From: Dictyophora rubrovolvata
Lineage: Eukaryota; Basidiomycota; Agaricomycetes; Phallales; Phallaceae
Direction: 5' to 3'
Assembly: GCA_029959195.1 (NCBI GenBank)
Contig: CP114127.1
Location: forward strand, 1,364,001-1,428,000
Length of the DNA: 64,000 nt
Part shown: one piece after another, positions 11,160-21,541 of the stretch
Layout: each line of letters begins with the position of its first letter
Numbering within the stretch: the first letter of the stretch is position 1
Position numbers and translations under genes: made by a program
Notes under the pieces: generated by a model
Told to the model about the DNA's origin: nothing
The model's database searches: none
What the model saw: only the letters and a program-made list of their open reading frames with translations

Positions 11160-11720
11160 TCATGATAATAACGTGTTCACTACACTACGCCAAGTCAAAG
11201 TACCTGCCTTAACCTTATAAGTAAGAACGAGCGCTGTCTTCTCCTCTGTCAACGGAGACATATTGAAATGTCCCAGCACAGCCAAAACAATCAGACCCGG
11301 ATACGCATCTTCAGGTATATTGGTATAAAGCTCTCTCCGTTGTGAAGCAGTCTCAGGCTCAAAGGCTGTTGCATGTTCGAAGCTTTCAATCGATCGCAAA
11401 GATTCATCAGGTGGTGCAAACCAGCGCGATGGATCGACCTTGAAAAAAATTGGCCGTCTAAGGGTTCTCCAGCGGCAGTGAGAGTTTCGTTCAGGTTCTC
11501 GCGACTCCTCAGAGACATGGGATGATTAACGAGTGGTCGAGGAGGTCGCTCTCGAAGGATGAACGATGACGTCGAGGATACCAGGTATATCGCGTGTTGA
11601 TAAGTAGGCTTGGGTGATGGGATCTGGTTGTGTTTAACCGGGGCGGTGGTGTTATCGGAACATTGAGTGTATGTGAACGAAGGCCTTTTTTCTGCTCGAG
11701 CATTAGCATTCTCACTTTTT
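11160..11720 (-). CDS. Hypothetical protein, partly resolved
   Basis: The minus strand from about 11519 down to 11160 is open in one frame and reads sensibly: RRPIFFKVDPSRWFAPPDE, then SFEHATAFEPETAS, then AYPGLIVLAVLGHFNMSPL, ending LLS at TGA. A further open stretch lies at 11720-11600 (EKRPSFTYTQCSDNTTAP). A GTATCC donor near 11582 and a CTCTGAG acceptor near 11517 would connect them in phase, but the start codon is unclear. I recognise no domain. It lies just upstream of the Nudix gene, same strand. Confidence 0.45.
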
Positions 11721-11734
11721 ATTTTTTATTTTGC

Positions 11735-12190
11735 GGCGTGTATAGGAATCTGTGGCACTTGCAACGCACCTCTTGTACCTTTCCTCTTTGGAAGCGGTAT
11801 GATTAAACGCGGGTCATCTTGCTTTGTAAAAGGTGGTTGGTGATTCCTCCTTCAAGGATGGAGACGCATCTGAAAGCATCTTTCAGTAGCTTAAAGGATA
11901 GACACTATCTTGGTTTCGCTGCACTTAGCGGTGGGCTGGACTGCTTCTGCGGTAACATTCTGGTTGGATTGCATGGTGATAGCACGAATGGTTGTGGCGG
12001 ACCTCAAGCAGACTCGGACTCCTTGCGTTTTATCGACTCCAGTGTTGAATGCTGTCTGCCCATGGCTTTGGTCATGTCTTTTTCACGTTTGTTGTCAACA
12101 AAGGATGGACTATTAGCGCTTCGTGCTGAGATGGTAACATCCCATTCGTGCAGACGGTCAGTAACATTCAATTGTTATATACGTAATTAA
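11735..12190 (+). other. Possible WSC-like (cysteine-rich carbohydrate-binding) fragment
   Basis: A plus-strand open frame contains LGFAALSGGLDCFCGN and, 15 residues on, CGGPQADS. This resembles the core of WSC domains (FAGL..G..CFCGN ... CGG). The other expected cysteines are not visible and there is no flanking catalytic domain, so it may be a remnant or chance similarity. Confidence 0.25.
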
Positions 12191-12472
12191 GATTGGGAAT
12201 AGAAGAAATGGTCTTAACCGAATACGACTTGAAGACTACCACAACACTCAAACACATAGTTATTTATAAACTTTCTTAAATTCTTGCTCTTTTACTTAGA
12301 ACGACATTGTTACTATGAATGATGATTTCCAAACAAAGTTATTTAATAAACATTCCTTTGACTAAGCTCCTTTGAAGCATTCGTAATGAAACTCAAGTAG
12401 TCAGCCAAGCTCTGATTCCAAACAGGTGGTCTAAGCCATTGGTACTACATGCAGACTCGGAGCACAGAGACG
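12191..12472. other. Intergenic, no feature
   Basis: AT-rich sequence with no gene or repeat seen. Confidence 0.4.
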
Positions 12473-12994
12473 TCACTGTCGTACATGCGCCCACTGAACC
12501 ATTCGTACTGGCGAGTTTCCGCGTTTCCGTTTAACACCTGCCACCTGATCGCTGGGACCAGCTGCATTCGCTGACGCATCTTCTGGTGGCTGATTTACTC
12601 GTCTTTCTTTTGTTTCGGTCGTGCTTGACTTTGAATACGGCACTGCTACTGGCTGTTGTACGACCGCTTGCTTTGGATCGACCGACGCTTTGTCACTTTT
12701 GTGGGAGTTCGACGGTAGTTGTTGAGTTGAGTGGTACTGATTGTTTGACATTCGTGATGTGCTGAAGGAAAAAAGAGGTATGATTTTGGGTATATATATA
12801 TATATATCAAGGCATTGTCTTACTCGTAAACAGACGTGGGTGGAGGATTCTCAGGTTTGTCCCAGGACCTTGTGCCAGATTGCATGTCCCTGTCCGGGGC
12901 TAACGGTACATTAGTCCTTTGAAAATGGTTGGGAGAGTGATCAGGAATCATATCAGGCAAATACTGCATTCCTCCCGGATGTTGGAAACGAGGA
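12473..12994 (-). CDS. Hypothetical Pro/Gln/Ser-rich protein (3' exons)
   Basis: Two minus-strand exons join in phase across a short intron near 12823-12755. The first, from 12994, reads SPRFQHPGGMQYLPDMIP and PENPPPTSVY. The second includes SNNQYHSTQQLPSNSHKSD, GVKRKRGNSPVRM and ends VQWAHVRQ before its stop at 12473. KRKRG could be a nuclear localisation signal. The protein looks disordered and I recognise no domain. An upstream exon around 13180-13050 (contains SSIYLLINIEDFYP) may belong to it, but I could not make the frames meet. The intron holds a (TA)n run. Confidence 0.45.
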
Positions 12995-13199
12995 CTAAAG
13001 AATTAGAGAAACGGAAGTCAGGCCTTGGGATTACGAGTGTGGATGTTCACCTCTATGTCTTGCGGGATAGAAATCTTCAATGTTAATCAACAAGTAGATC
13101 GACGAATGTGGTATAGGTGAGGAGGCAATGAAGAAGCTGGGATAACGACTAGTGTCAGGTTATGCAAACAGCACTGTAGATTCGTTCTTGCGTTGACGC

Positions 13200-13954
13200 G
13201 TTGCTTATCGTTGTTGAATGTTAAAGAGCCTAAGCCGAGTTGACATGCTGCATGTTACACGTATATATCCTGTCTCAGTCGAGGAACATCGTCGAACGCG
13301 AACAAAGGAAGCCTGAACAACAAAAGAAGGTAAATCCAAGTGCTATGATATAAATAGTAAAAAGAAGGGTAAAACTCAACAAGAAAAAGGGCATTTTGAG
13401 ATGGTTCGTTTATGTAGTGATTACGGAATGTCGAATGTCGTTCTCGAACTGGACTAGGGGCGTTCACGTTCAAGTTGACGCGTTGACGTTGATTGAAATA
13501 GTAAGCATTCGGATTACTTGCATCAACGCGTCTCGGTGTGCTCTACCTACTACCAAGATCGTACTTCATGTAGCATTGGACCGATTTGAGATATTTAGAT
13601 CAAGTCTTGCGCGCAATTTTCACTTTGCATGTGGCCGCAGGAGCATACCAAATACAACAGGCGCTCACGAGTGTCTATGCGTAGATGATTTGTAATCAGA
13701 GTCGACTAGGAACAGACGATGAAGAAGACATTTACATAGAGTGACTGCGTTTAAAGAATTATGTTTGACTTTAATTTGAAGCCCCGGTCTAGCGGGCGAA
13801 GTCAACGTACTCCTGTATTCTGAGAAGCCAAAGCCAGTGTATTAAGCCAGCCAAAAGCCAGAAAATCATCAATGCGCATTGCGAAGACGGCGAGAGCGAG
13901 TATTATCATAGGATTGGGGCAGAAGTTTGCGCATGCGATTTCCTATTAGGCTTT
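13200..13954. other. Intergenic
   Basis: Short open frames on both strands without domains. The last part is the distal promoter of the next gene. Confidence 0.35.
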
Positions 13955-14097
13955 TTAAGGGTATAAATTCGGAGTGGTATACGCGTTATATTCGCTCAGC
14001 ATACAAACATTCTGGTAAGTGTAATCCGTCTCCAACAACTTCTTGGAGCAGCTGTTGGACATCAAGTTGACTTGGAATTTATGCATGCAGAGTTGCC
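13955..14097 (+). promoter_or_regulatory. TATA box and 5'-UTR intron of the ADP-ribosyltransferase-like gene
   Basis: GGGTATAAATTC at 13959-13970 is a good TATA box. A likely 5'-UTR intron runs 14015-14090 (GTAAGT donor, TTATGCATGCAG acceptor), ending 7 bases before the ATG at 14098. Confidence 0.6.
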
Positions 14098-15255
14098 ATG
14101 AGTCATGAACTCTTCTGCTCGTCTCTTGTTGGCTGGTTCACCAACCCGAACGATGCTGAGGAAGTTATGCACAACATTGCCGAAGCCTCTAACATCGCCG
14201 ACCCCCATGACATGTTCAGGCCCGACCGTGTTGATGACGCAACCACACGCCGAAATGTCGGGACTGCCGCTGAGCGTCTACTTAGGTGGTCTACCGCCGC
14301 CCCAGAGGAGATCTTCTGGACTGGCTTTCTCCCGTCCATCTACCCTGGAGAAGGTGACTATACCAACCGCACCGCTTTCAACCTTCGTCGGTATGTAGCA
14401 GAAAATACTAACTCCATATTTGTGTCCACCGCCCGCTTTTATCGCAACGAGAGGGGTCGACTGACACGCTGGGAGCGCCGCCTTACTCAGGACACCAGGC
14501 ACCGTTTCGAGTACGAGATCTTCGCATATGGCGGTATCGACGTCAATTATGCCCTCGGACGGCACAACTATGAGAATCAACATGAAGTTGCCTTCCCTGG
14601 AGGCATTCGCCCCGAGTTCATCCGCGGTGCACGTGAATACTGGGACGGAGCTATCATCCGTATCTGGGAGAACACTCATTTCGACAACACAGTTAATGGC
14701 GGCCACACCCCGCCTCTTGCAGAGCTTCCTACTCCTCGTCGTCTCCCTCCGGACGTCCCCGACCCGAGGCCATACCCATCCCGTGACACCGATCCTCCTA
14801 GCGTCACGACTGATGAGCTGGAGCGTCGTCATCCCCGCTCAGTGAATAGCGGTGATGACGACCTCATGACTGGCGAAGGTGATGGTGTCGTTGATGAAAT
14901 GTATGACGTGGACCCCGTCCCACGGAGCAACGTTTCTTGTGTCCTTCACCCAGATGGAGGTGGTCGCGCCTACTTCTTTTGCGGGAACCGCTATGCCATC
15001 ATCAAGATCAACCCTGGCACGACAGATGACACCCTTGAGCATGGTCCACTCGATATTGTCTCTAACTGGCCATCGCTATCCCAAGCCCAATTCGCTGGCG
15101 GTATTGATGCAGCGCTGCCCAACCCCGAAGAAACTGGTGATTTGTACTTCTTCTCAAACAGAAAGTACGCACTCATCCGGAGCAATCCCGGCACAATGGA
15201 CGACTATATTACTAGAGCCGCCTTAGAGCGGCGATCCCTTGCACGAGAAACATAA
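14098..15255 (+). CDS. Enterotoxin-A-like ADP-ribosyltransferase domain with hemopexin-like repeats (toxin-like gene, appears interrupted)
   Basis: Residues 1 to about 205 resemble the heat-labile-enterotoxin/pertussis-toxin class of mono-ADP-ribosyltransferases. There is a WTGFLPSIYPGEGD loop, then IFVSTARFYR (the STx strand), then YENQHEVAFPGGIRPEF, which matches the catalytic-loop segment followed by GGI in cholera-toxin-type enzymes. A Pro-rich linker (about 205-275) leads to hemopexin-like repeats with AYFFCGNRYAIIKINPGTTDD and LYFFSNRKYALIRSNPGTMDD style strands. No signal peptide is seen. Hemopexin propellers usually have four blades; two are here and more lie at 16545-17075. The gene as a whole looks broken, by about one large interruption. 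The activity and any target are inferred from the fold family only. Confidence 0.7.
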   Translation: MSHELFCSSLVGWFTNPNDAEEVMHNIAEASNIADPHDMFRPDRVDDATTRRNVGTAAERLLRWSTAAPEEIFWTGFLPSIYPGEGDYTNRTAFNLRRYVAENTNSIFVSTARFYRNERGRLTRWERRLTQDTRHRFEYEIFAYGGIDVNYALGRHNYENQHEVAFPGGIRPEFIRGAREYWDGAIIRIWENTHFDNTVNGGHTPPLAELPTPRRLPPDVPDPRPYPSRDTDPPSVTTDELERRHPRSVNSGDDDLMTGEGDGVVDEMYDVDPVPRSNVSCVLHPDGGGRAYFFCGNRYAIIKINPGTTDDTLEHGPLDIVSNWPSLSQAQFAGGIDAALPNPEETGDLYFFSNRKYALIRSNPGTMDDYITRAALERRSLARET

Positions 15256-16560
15256 GCGCTCGTAAAGAGCAGAGAACGTCATTATGCTGCCCATGGCCGA
15301 GATCGTTTAGCCTGTACGAAATACGCAGAGATACAGATAAAATGAGTCGTCCAAAAAAAAAACAAAATCAATCATGTCCCGAAAAGCAGTTTCACAGGTA
15401 GAGCCTGACAAACATAGTATGGTCAATGACCATCAATTTGGACCGGACGAACAGAGCACAGTCACCACTCTACATGACCATCAGGTAGAGAGTGATAAAG
15501 TGGCACAGCTGTTGACATTGTTAACCTTTGTTTCGGTTGAACCAAGATACTTGCTGAATGAATCATACAACCACAGTGGTTATAGATGGATATGATCACC
15601 AACTGTTGAAGGTGGAGGTAAAACACTTTTCAAAGGGAACAAAACTTCACCCAGTAAATTCATTATAGTGGGACAGGTACTACCAGACGAGAACACAATG
15701 CCAGATTTCTTCTATTTTGGTTGATGTATTAAGATATTCTCACTAGCTATCAGGTTGACATTGCACCTGGATGGAACTCGAAGTTTAAGGAGTCTTTCGG
15801 ACAAGCTCATTACAAATTCACACTCGGTCCATTTGACGAGAGGCATTCCTTGTACTTGCCAAACGGCTATCACTTCGCAAGATTCTGTGACCTTTTTTCG
15901 CCAATATTCACGAAGTATTTTTCTTCATGCGACTTCAATGTAAAGAAGATTTTGTGATTAGTGGCTCTCAGTGCTTGTAATTTTTTTTTAATGTGAAATG
16001 GCCAGATTCTGATATGGACATCTACTGCTGGCCGAATACAGAGATGTCTAGAACAATAGTTTGCAAAAGAGTGATTACAGCATTTGGAAAATATGAGTGA
16101 AGGAGATTTTTGTGTTTGTATAACATTCCCATATCGTCTTTGCATGAGGAATTACACACAACAACAAGACATGTAGGGGATAAACATTGTCTAAAATGAT
16201 TTTAAGGTGTCAACGACGAACATTACGACTGACGATGCAGGCAGCTACACTTATTCTTGTTTGCCCACTGTTTATCTGCTCACGAAAAGCCAGTCAATGG
16301 AAGGAAAATCAAAACATGAGTTAACAGTTCAGAGAAAAAAAATGTTAGAATTGTGATTAATTTTTATACTGATTTGTTTAATGTGACCAGTGTGAACTTG
16401 GTAAAAACTTTAGAGATGTAGATGTACATAAGAGGGACAAAAAGGGCATAAGAATGATTGATAATTAACATTGTATTTTTTACATAATAAATTACATAAT
16501 TTGTTCGTTTCATAACTTTTTAGCATCCAAAAGCCATTCTAGAACCCTTGCAGGTGTGCA
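15210..16560. mobile_element. Putative inserted non-autonomous element between hemopexin repeats
   Basis: About 1.35 kb of AT-rich sequence separates two groups of hemopexin repeats. Small GC-rich hairpins lie close to each edge (GCCGC/GCGGC near the left, CCCTTGCA/TGCAAGGG near the right), and CCCTTGCAC near the left reappears inverted as GTGCAAGGG at the right. Terminal hairpins and asymmetric ends without a clear target duplication would suit a Helitron/Helentron-type non-autonomous element. No transposase is visible. Edges are approximate. Confidence 0.4.
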
Positions 16561-17075
16561 AGGGAATTAATGGCCCTAAGAGCATCTCAACAGAGTGGCT
16601 ATCTCTTTACAAGAGTGGGTTCGATATAGTTGACGCCGTGTTAACCAGTCCAGCCGATGACCATCAGGCATACTTCTTCAGTGGGACACAGTATGTGCTC
16701 ATCCACTATCAACCTGGTTTGTTTGTTCTTTTGCATTTTCTCTTTCAAAGACGCTTATACCTTAAGCTTAGGCACAACTGATGACTATATCATCAACGGT
16801 CCAAAGGACATCTGGGGTAGTTGGCTCTCGCTGAAGCAAGCTGGCTTCAGAACTGTTGACGTGATCCTCCCTCATCCAGAGAACTCCGATGTGGCTTACT
16901 TCTTCTCTGGGGACCAGTATGCTTTTATCCACATTTCTCCAGGTGAGAGGATTGATAAGTATGGATTTTCATAGTACTCATTTCTACCTCAGGCTCGACT
17001 GATGACTACATTATCAATGGCCCAAAGCTTGTTCGTACTGAATGGCCATCCCTCCACGAAGCAGGCTTCTGGTGA
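16545..17075 (+). pseudogene. Further hemopexin-like repeats (fossil part of the toxin-like locus)
   Basis: Hemopexin-like blades are read as INGPKSISTEWLSLYKSGF, QAYFFSGTQYVLIHYQPG, TTDDYIINGPKDIWGSWLSL, VAYFFSGDQYAFIHISPG and DDYIINGPKLV. Two intron-like gaps with GT and AG borders occur within this stretch. The repeats have the same spacing and wording as those at 14930-15210, so they are probably the rest of the same locus or a tandem relative. The stretch ends abruptly after EAGFW. Confidence 0.6.
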
Positions 17076-17287
17076 ACAAAATTAGTATCTGTAAAGAGCT
17101 TTAACACCAATTGGACTTGTTTAACCGAGTCCATACAGCTTTATGATTCAACTGGCAGTTGTCTGGTTCAACCCATGCACATCCTTTCTTGCGATTCATC
17201 CCTTTGTCCCATGTGCGTCGTAAAAAAAGTATAAAAACACATCACATATGCTACTTCTTCTTCATCTGTCGTGTTAGTATCATCTTG

Positions 17288-17393
17288 TTGTATAACAATC
17301 TGAGTTTCTGTTGAAACCGAGATTCATGTCACGCCTTGCATTATGCATAATCGTGAACATTTGGTATAAAATCTATTCACCAACCGTGACCTG
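17288..17393 (+). repeat. Dispersed repeat, copy 2 (promoter-like)
   Basis: Second copy of the segment at 5655-5748, carrying the same TTTGGTATAAAATCTAT box. Confidence 0.6.
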
Positions 17394-18170
17394 TTGTTCA
17401 CAACTTGGCTCTCAACCGGCATGCTCTCCTTGAATAAACATGCAGAAATTTGAGTCAGAATTGTGCCTGCAGCTCTCAAAAGTTTCTGTCAGTTCTGGTT
17501 TATGGATCTAAGAAGGATTGTTGCTGTAGGGAAATAAGGTGGATCGGACAGTTTATGTCCGGTGAGTCTGTACGCTCTCTTTAAATAATATCCATACTGG
17601 GCCATTGACAATTCACATTGCATGGCCCCACCCTTCTCAAGACTCTCAACGATCAAACCATCCAGCCATGATCAATTAGAAAGCGAAATGATAAGTGCCG
17701 TGTGTCCATGTCATGGTTTTGTTCCTGGAGTTACCCCACCCCATCCATAACAATTTGCAATATACATTGCTTCACCTAGTCACATATGGTCCATTCCATA
17801 TTCGATGACTTGTATTTTTGACCAGTTAACCATTAGCAATCGAACCAAGCACTGACTTGTGATGGGAAGCATCGGTCTTAGGCTGAGTGCCTGCCAAAGC
17901 ATTCTCAATTTTTTCAAGGTGATTTATGATGCCATAGGAGGTACTTACATCTCATCGTTATCTCATCATTATTCATCACCTTTTCAGCACATGAAAAGGT
18001 GTTAGAGCTAGGTGATCCTATGGTGCCAGGTCTTATGTCGAGTGCCCTTCAGGATATACATACCATCCTGCACGAATGTGCAAAGTGCAAGTGAAGCAGT
18101 GATCATGGCGCGAGAGCATTTGCTCCTAGAACAAGACAAGGCTTCTTCCTCCATTTCCTCTTCCTCGCGG
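17394..18170. other. Intergenic
   Basis: No gene, repeat or RNA seen. It ends at the left border of the A/B element, next to GCGG. Confidence 0.4.
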
Positions 18171-18303
18171 TGTCGCGCACCAAAATCTTCCTAATAAGGA
18201 AATGTTCTGATTTTTGGTTCAAAGCGGAGTGTCAAACTACCAAAAACTTAACCAATACACCACAGCCTCTCGAAATCAAAACCCTTACAAAAAAAAAAAA
18301 AAA

Positions 18304-18936
18304 ATGGCTGCATTTTTATTTCACTATACATCATCAATCTCTTTGCCCATTCCAGCATCTCCCACCGAGTCATTACCCCCCTCTGACGATGAATCTATAT
18401 CACCTTTTCGTTTTTCGCCTTCCAGTCCAAGGACATACGATTTGGATCTGCATACGACTCTTTATATCTATAGTTCCCAATATGCGAGTCTCAACATCGA
18501 TGAAGAAACGTACCTCCCGAAGTTCCCTCCACCTCTTATTATTCGTCAATGCAGAAGTTCGGATTTGGTTCACCCCGGTCTCATGTTTGGAGAAAAGGTT
18601 TATATCGAGGAATGATTAGACTGGTTTACAATTATCAACGTTTATTCTACACCCGAATCAGCCATTAAAGACTCATATCGGATTTGGTTAGTGACACAAG
18701 AAGGGTTCGAATTTACATTCCTGGTTCTAGATATGCCAAGTCGTTGGGTTGTCATGAAAAACATAAAAACGCAAAAACATAGCCCATATAGACCAGCCAA
18801 TCTTGTTCCTGTAGATCCTCAAATGTCTCGTTTTTCACCCCATTCGCCAGAACCAATATCTCTCCCCTCTTCTCCATCCAAACGATCCTTCCGAAAGATC
18901 CGACGCGTTTGCTCAAACCTTCTTGGACGAAATTAG
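18304..18936 (+). pseudogene. A/B element copy 1, part A (unknown family)
   Basis: Encodes a protein of about 200 residues nearly identical to part A at 62683. It has a Pro/Ser-rich N-terminus, then LDLHTTLYIYSSQYASL, the motif IDEETYLPKFPPP, RQCRSSDLVHP, FGEKVYIE, a WFTIINVYS strand and VLDMPSRWVV. The C-terminal tail is basic (KRSFRKIRRV). No known domain is recognised. It reads as a broken coding part with about one break. Confidence 0.6.
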
Positions 18937-19041
18937 GACAAAAGGCTTGATTAGGATAAGCGATTAGATTTGTATTTCATCTCCTTCTTTCTTTTTGGAC
19001 ATTTCATTAGTGCTTGAAAATTTTGGTTAACTCATATCATC

Positions 19042-19620
19042 ATGTCGGACAATAACGATACTCCTACTTCCCCTATTCCCCTTTTTTCAACTCCCTTTCT
19101 TCCCTTTTGAATATCGTTCTTCTCTCAGATTCGGACCCAACCCTAATTTCCTCTCACGACTTCGCGTTTACAATACTCTTGTTTCTGAAATTGATGTCGA
19201 CCCCTCCACAATGCTTCCGATTACTCCACAGCCACTAATGGAGATTACTATTCCTTATGACGATCTGGAGATAGGATATCCACGAGCTTTAACCCTGTAC
19301 GAACGAACCAACGTCAATGTCATGGATGAATTGTATGAGTTTGTCGAGTTCCTTTCAACAAATCATCAAGAAGAATCAATCTGGAGACTGGTCTTTCGTC
19401 ATCAATTTTGAAGTTATACTCAATTCTTATTCATAGACGCACCCCTATCTGCCATCCCATCCCCTCCCGACTACTCTGTTGGAAATCAAACCCTCCCTTC
19501 CTATTCCAATCTCCAATCCAATCTCGTTCAAGATCTGGTATTGTTAAGCATTGCCATAGCCATTATTATTGCGCCACAGCCACGAAGAAGCAGATCTCGT
19601 CAACAAGAACCAGATCAGTA
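19042..19620 (+). pseudogene. A/B element copy 1, part B and short third part
   Basis: Begins MSDNNDTPTSPIPLF. It carries the same motif class as part A (VSEIDVDPSTMLPITPQP), followed by ALTLYERTNVNVMDELYEF and a short stretch starting IDAPLSAIPSPPDY. The matching parts in other copies are at 29597-30184 (minus), 59504-59998 and 63833 onward. Function unknown; looks broken, with about two breaks. Confidence 0.5.
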
Positions 19621-19929
19621 AGAAGTTTGGGATGCTAAGATTATAGTTTTGGGTAAGAGGTAGCGCGAGAAGTGCCAGATGGTGATTTTGGTAAAGATAT
19701 GCTGGGAATCCGGTTTCATTGTTTTCTTTTGATCTCTTTTTGTTTCTCTTTTGTTTCTCTTTTGTTTCAACATACTTCCCCTATTCCCCCTAACCACATA
19801 TGCGATTCCCCTTTTTCTGTAATTGTATCCTCCATCGTTTTCTCCTTTTTCTTTTGTTTCTTTGTTCTCTTTTTGTTTCCTTTTGTTATCATGGCGAATG
19901 ATGAGTGATCATTCTGCTTTCCTTTATAT

Positions 19930-20130
19930 TTCCAAATGGTATATATACTGCATGTAAATAATTGTAACAGCAGCAATCTACCGGAACGGTTGTCTCAAGT
20001 TTAGTTCAGTTTAAGTCAAGTTCAAGTCAAGTTTCGTCTCTAGTCTATTTCTACGCTCACGTCTATTTCTTTGGATTACTCTGAGTGAGGCCTTGGAGTA
20101 TAAACTCAACGATTCGTATTGTCATTGAAG
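19930..20130 (+). promoter_or_regulatory. TATA segment and start of leader inside the A/B element
   Basis: GGTATATATACTGCATGTAA is followed after about 20 bases by a well-conserved leader (AACAGCAGCAATCTACCGG, TTTAGTTCAGTTTAAGTC). The same block lies at 60298-60500 and, more diverged, at 29040-29210 on the minus strand. Its conservation outside the coding parts suggests a promoter, or an R-U5-like region of an LTR. Confidence 0.55.
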
Positions 20131-20447
20131 CCTTACTAACTTTAAAAACAGATTATCATCGCTGTATTATCGACGGCGTATTGACTCACCATTTTTATCG
20201 CAACTCACATTTATCGTCCCCCTCACACACACACGATCTTAGGATCATCATTTTTTTGTTGTTGTTGGTTTTATATCGACGCACACACACTCTCTAAATA
20301 TCATATTATTCCCCCACCCTCCTCCTTACGAAATCAGCACCAGGACCCGCTCCACGGAGACTAGACGGCCTCAAACAAAATATCTTCGTAGTTTTTCCGA
20401 TTGTACATATAGCTACGACATTTAGCTATTATCTTCGGATCGTTACA

Positions 20448-21383
20448 GCGGGCCCTGAGTTCCATGTGCAATTCTGCTTCTGCACAGTGCAAGTGTCGCA
20501 GGTGCGGCTCGCTTTATACTGCAAGTCTACTTTGCAGGGCCATCCTCTGCCTCTACCTTTGCGACAGCTGTTGCGACGCACACCCAATGGAAGTGGTGTC
20601 TCCCGGATTGCGTCCATATCAGTCTCCACTTCCTTTTTTCCTTGGGCTTTTTGACCCAACTCCGAACTATTATGGACTGTTTATCAGACTTGTCAATTAT
20701 TCCGAAACAAAGCCATTGTGTATAACATGCAGCTGAGTCTCACAGGTGAGATTTATGTGAGAGGGACAAAATCTTGACTTTTGCGCAGATATTCGGGAGA
20801 TAAGTCAATTTGATATCCCATTTGTTCTTTCAATGATCTTTAGCAACTATGGTTGTAATTTGTCTTTTGACTATGGATTCAATGCCGTCGAGCCTGAGAT
20901 AAATTAATTTGGTTTTTACAAACTCACGTTTTTTTTGGCAAATATCTTGGCAAACAGGATAGTAGATAATGAAAGTTGTTCACTGCCATCAGATTCAGCA
21001 GCCAAGCAGGCTTTGATGGTACATTTGAGATGCACCAGGAAGAGTCCTTGTTCAGGAAGGGAGAACGAGCCAAGTTTGAATGTCAGAGTCCTAGGGGAGG
21101 ATGAGAATTAGTTGAGCAAGAGCCTCACTGCCAAAGGAAATGATCTTGATTTAGTCAATCAAGGTACCTGAGTTGACTAAGCTGACTAGTGAAATCCTGA
21201 GCACGATGACTTTGAATTCAGATATAGTTTTCTTTTGTCGGGTGACAAGATCTTGCCATCGACATGCACTGAACAATACAGTAAGTTATATTTGTTAATG
21301 CTAAGGGTACGAATGGTCATGAGCGAGGGCAAAGTCAAACGGTCCATCTCGATTCTTTTCTTGTTCGGTATAGGTGCTCCCCG
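20448..21383. other. Spacer between the A/B element and the Copia element
   Basis: No clear gene. A minus-strand open frame at 20659-20429 contains CDTCTVQKQNCTW, reminiscent of small cysteine motifs in Agaricomycete proteins of unknown role, but it is too short to call. Confidence 0.3.
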
Positions 21384-21541
21384 TTATTGAAGATAGACAG
21401 CGCCACTAAGTGTGAGCACTTGTGTAGTTAGTCTTAGCTTAGTCACACACTCGCCTAAAGGTTCAAGGCTTCGCCTTGAACTCTTTAGCTATATTCTGCT
21501 GCTTGTAATATAAGCTATATTACTCTAGCCGTTGTTAGGTT

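Larger units (their letters stand above)
18171..20447 (+). mobile_element. A/B element, copy 1 (2277 bp, TG...CA, LTR-like fossil)
   Basis: Starts TGTCGCGCACCAAAATC and ends CGTTACA. It is flanked on both sides by GCGG, a likely 4-bp target duplication. It carries coding part A (18304-18936), part B (19042 to about 19410) with a short third part, then a TATA segment and a leader of about 490 bases. The same order recurs at 28804-31157 (minus) and 58599-60800, and the first part of it at 62149-64000. TG/CA ends, a target duplication and a promoter near the 3' end resemble a very long LTR with coding U3. No reverse transcriptase or transposase is seen. This copy looks slightly broken (about one break in A). 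Confidence 0.6.

Noticed and set aside
14103-15194. Antisense and alternative-frame open readings up to 184 codons
   Set aside because: They overlap the well-supported ADP-ribosyltransferase-like frame in GC-rich coding sequence.
15374-15943. Small plus-strand open frames between the hemopexin repeats
   Set aside because: AT-rich, no domain and no consistent splicing; better explained as part of an inserted element.
20429-20659. Minus-strand frame with CDTCTVQKQNCTW, reminiscent of a cysteine cluster
   Set aside because: Only one short cysteine pattern and no partner exons; it also starts inside the A/B element border.
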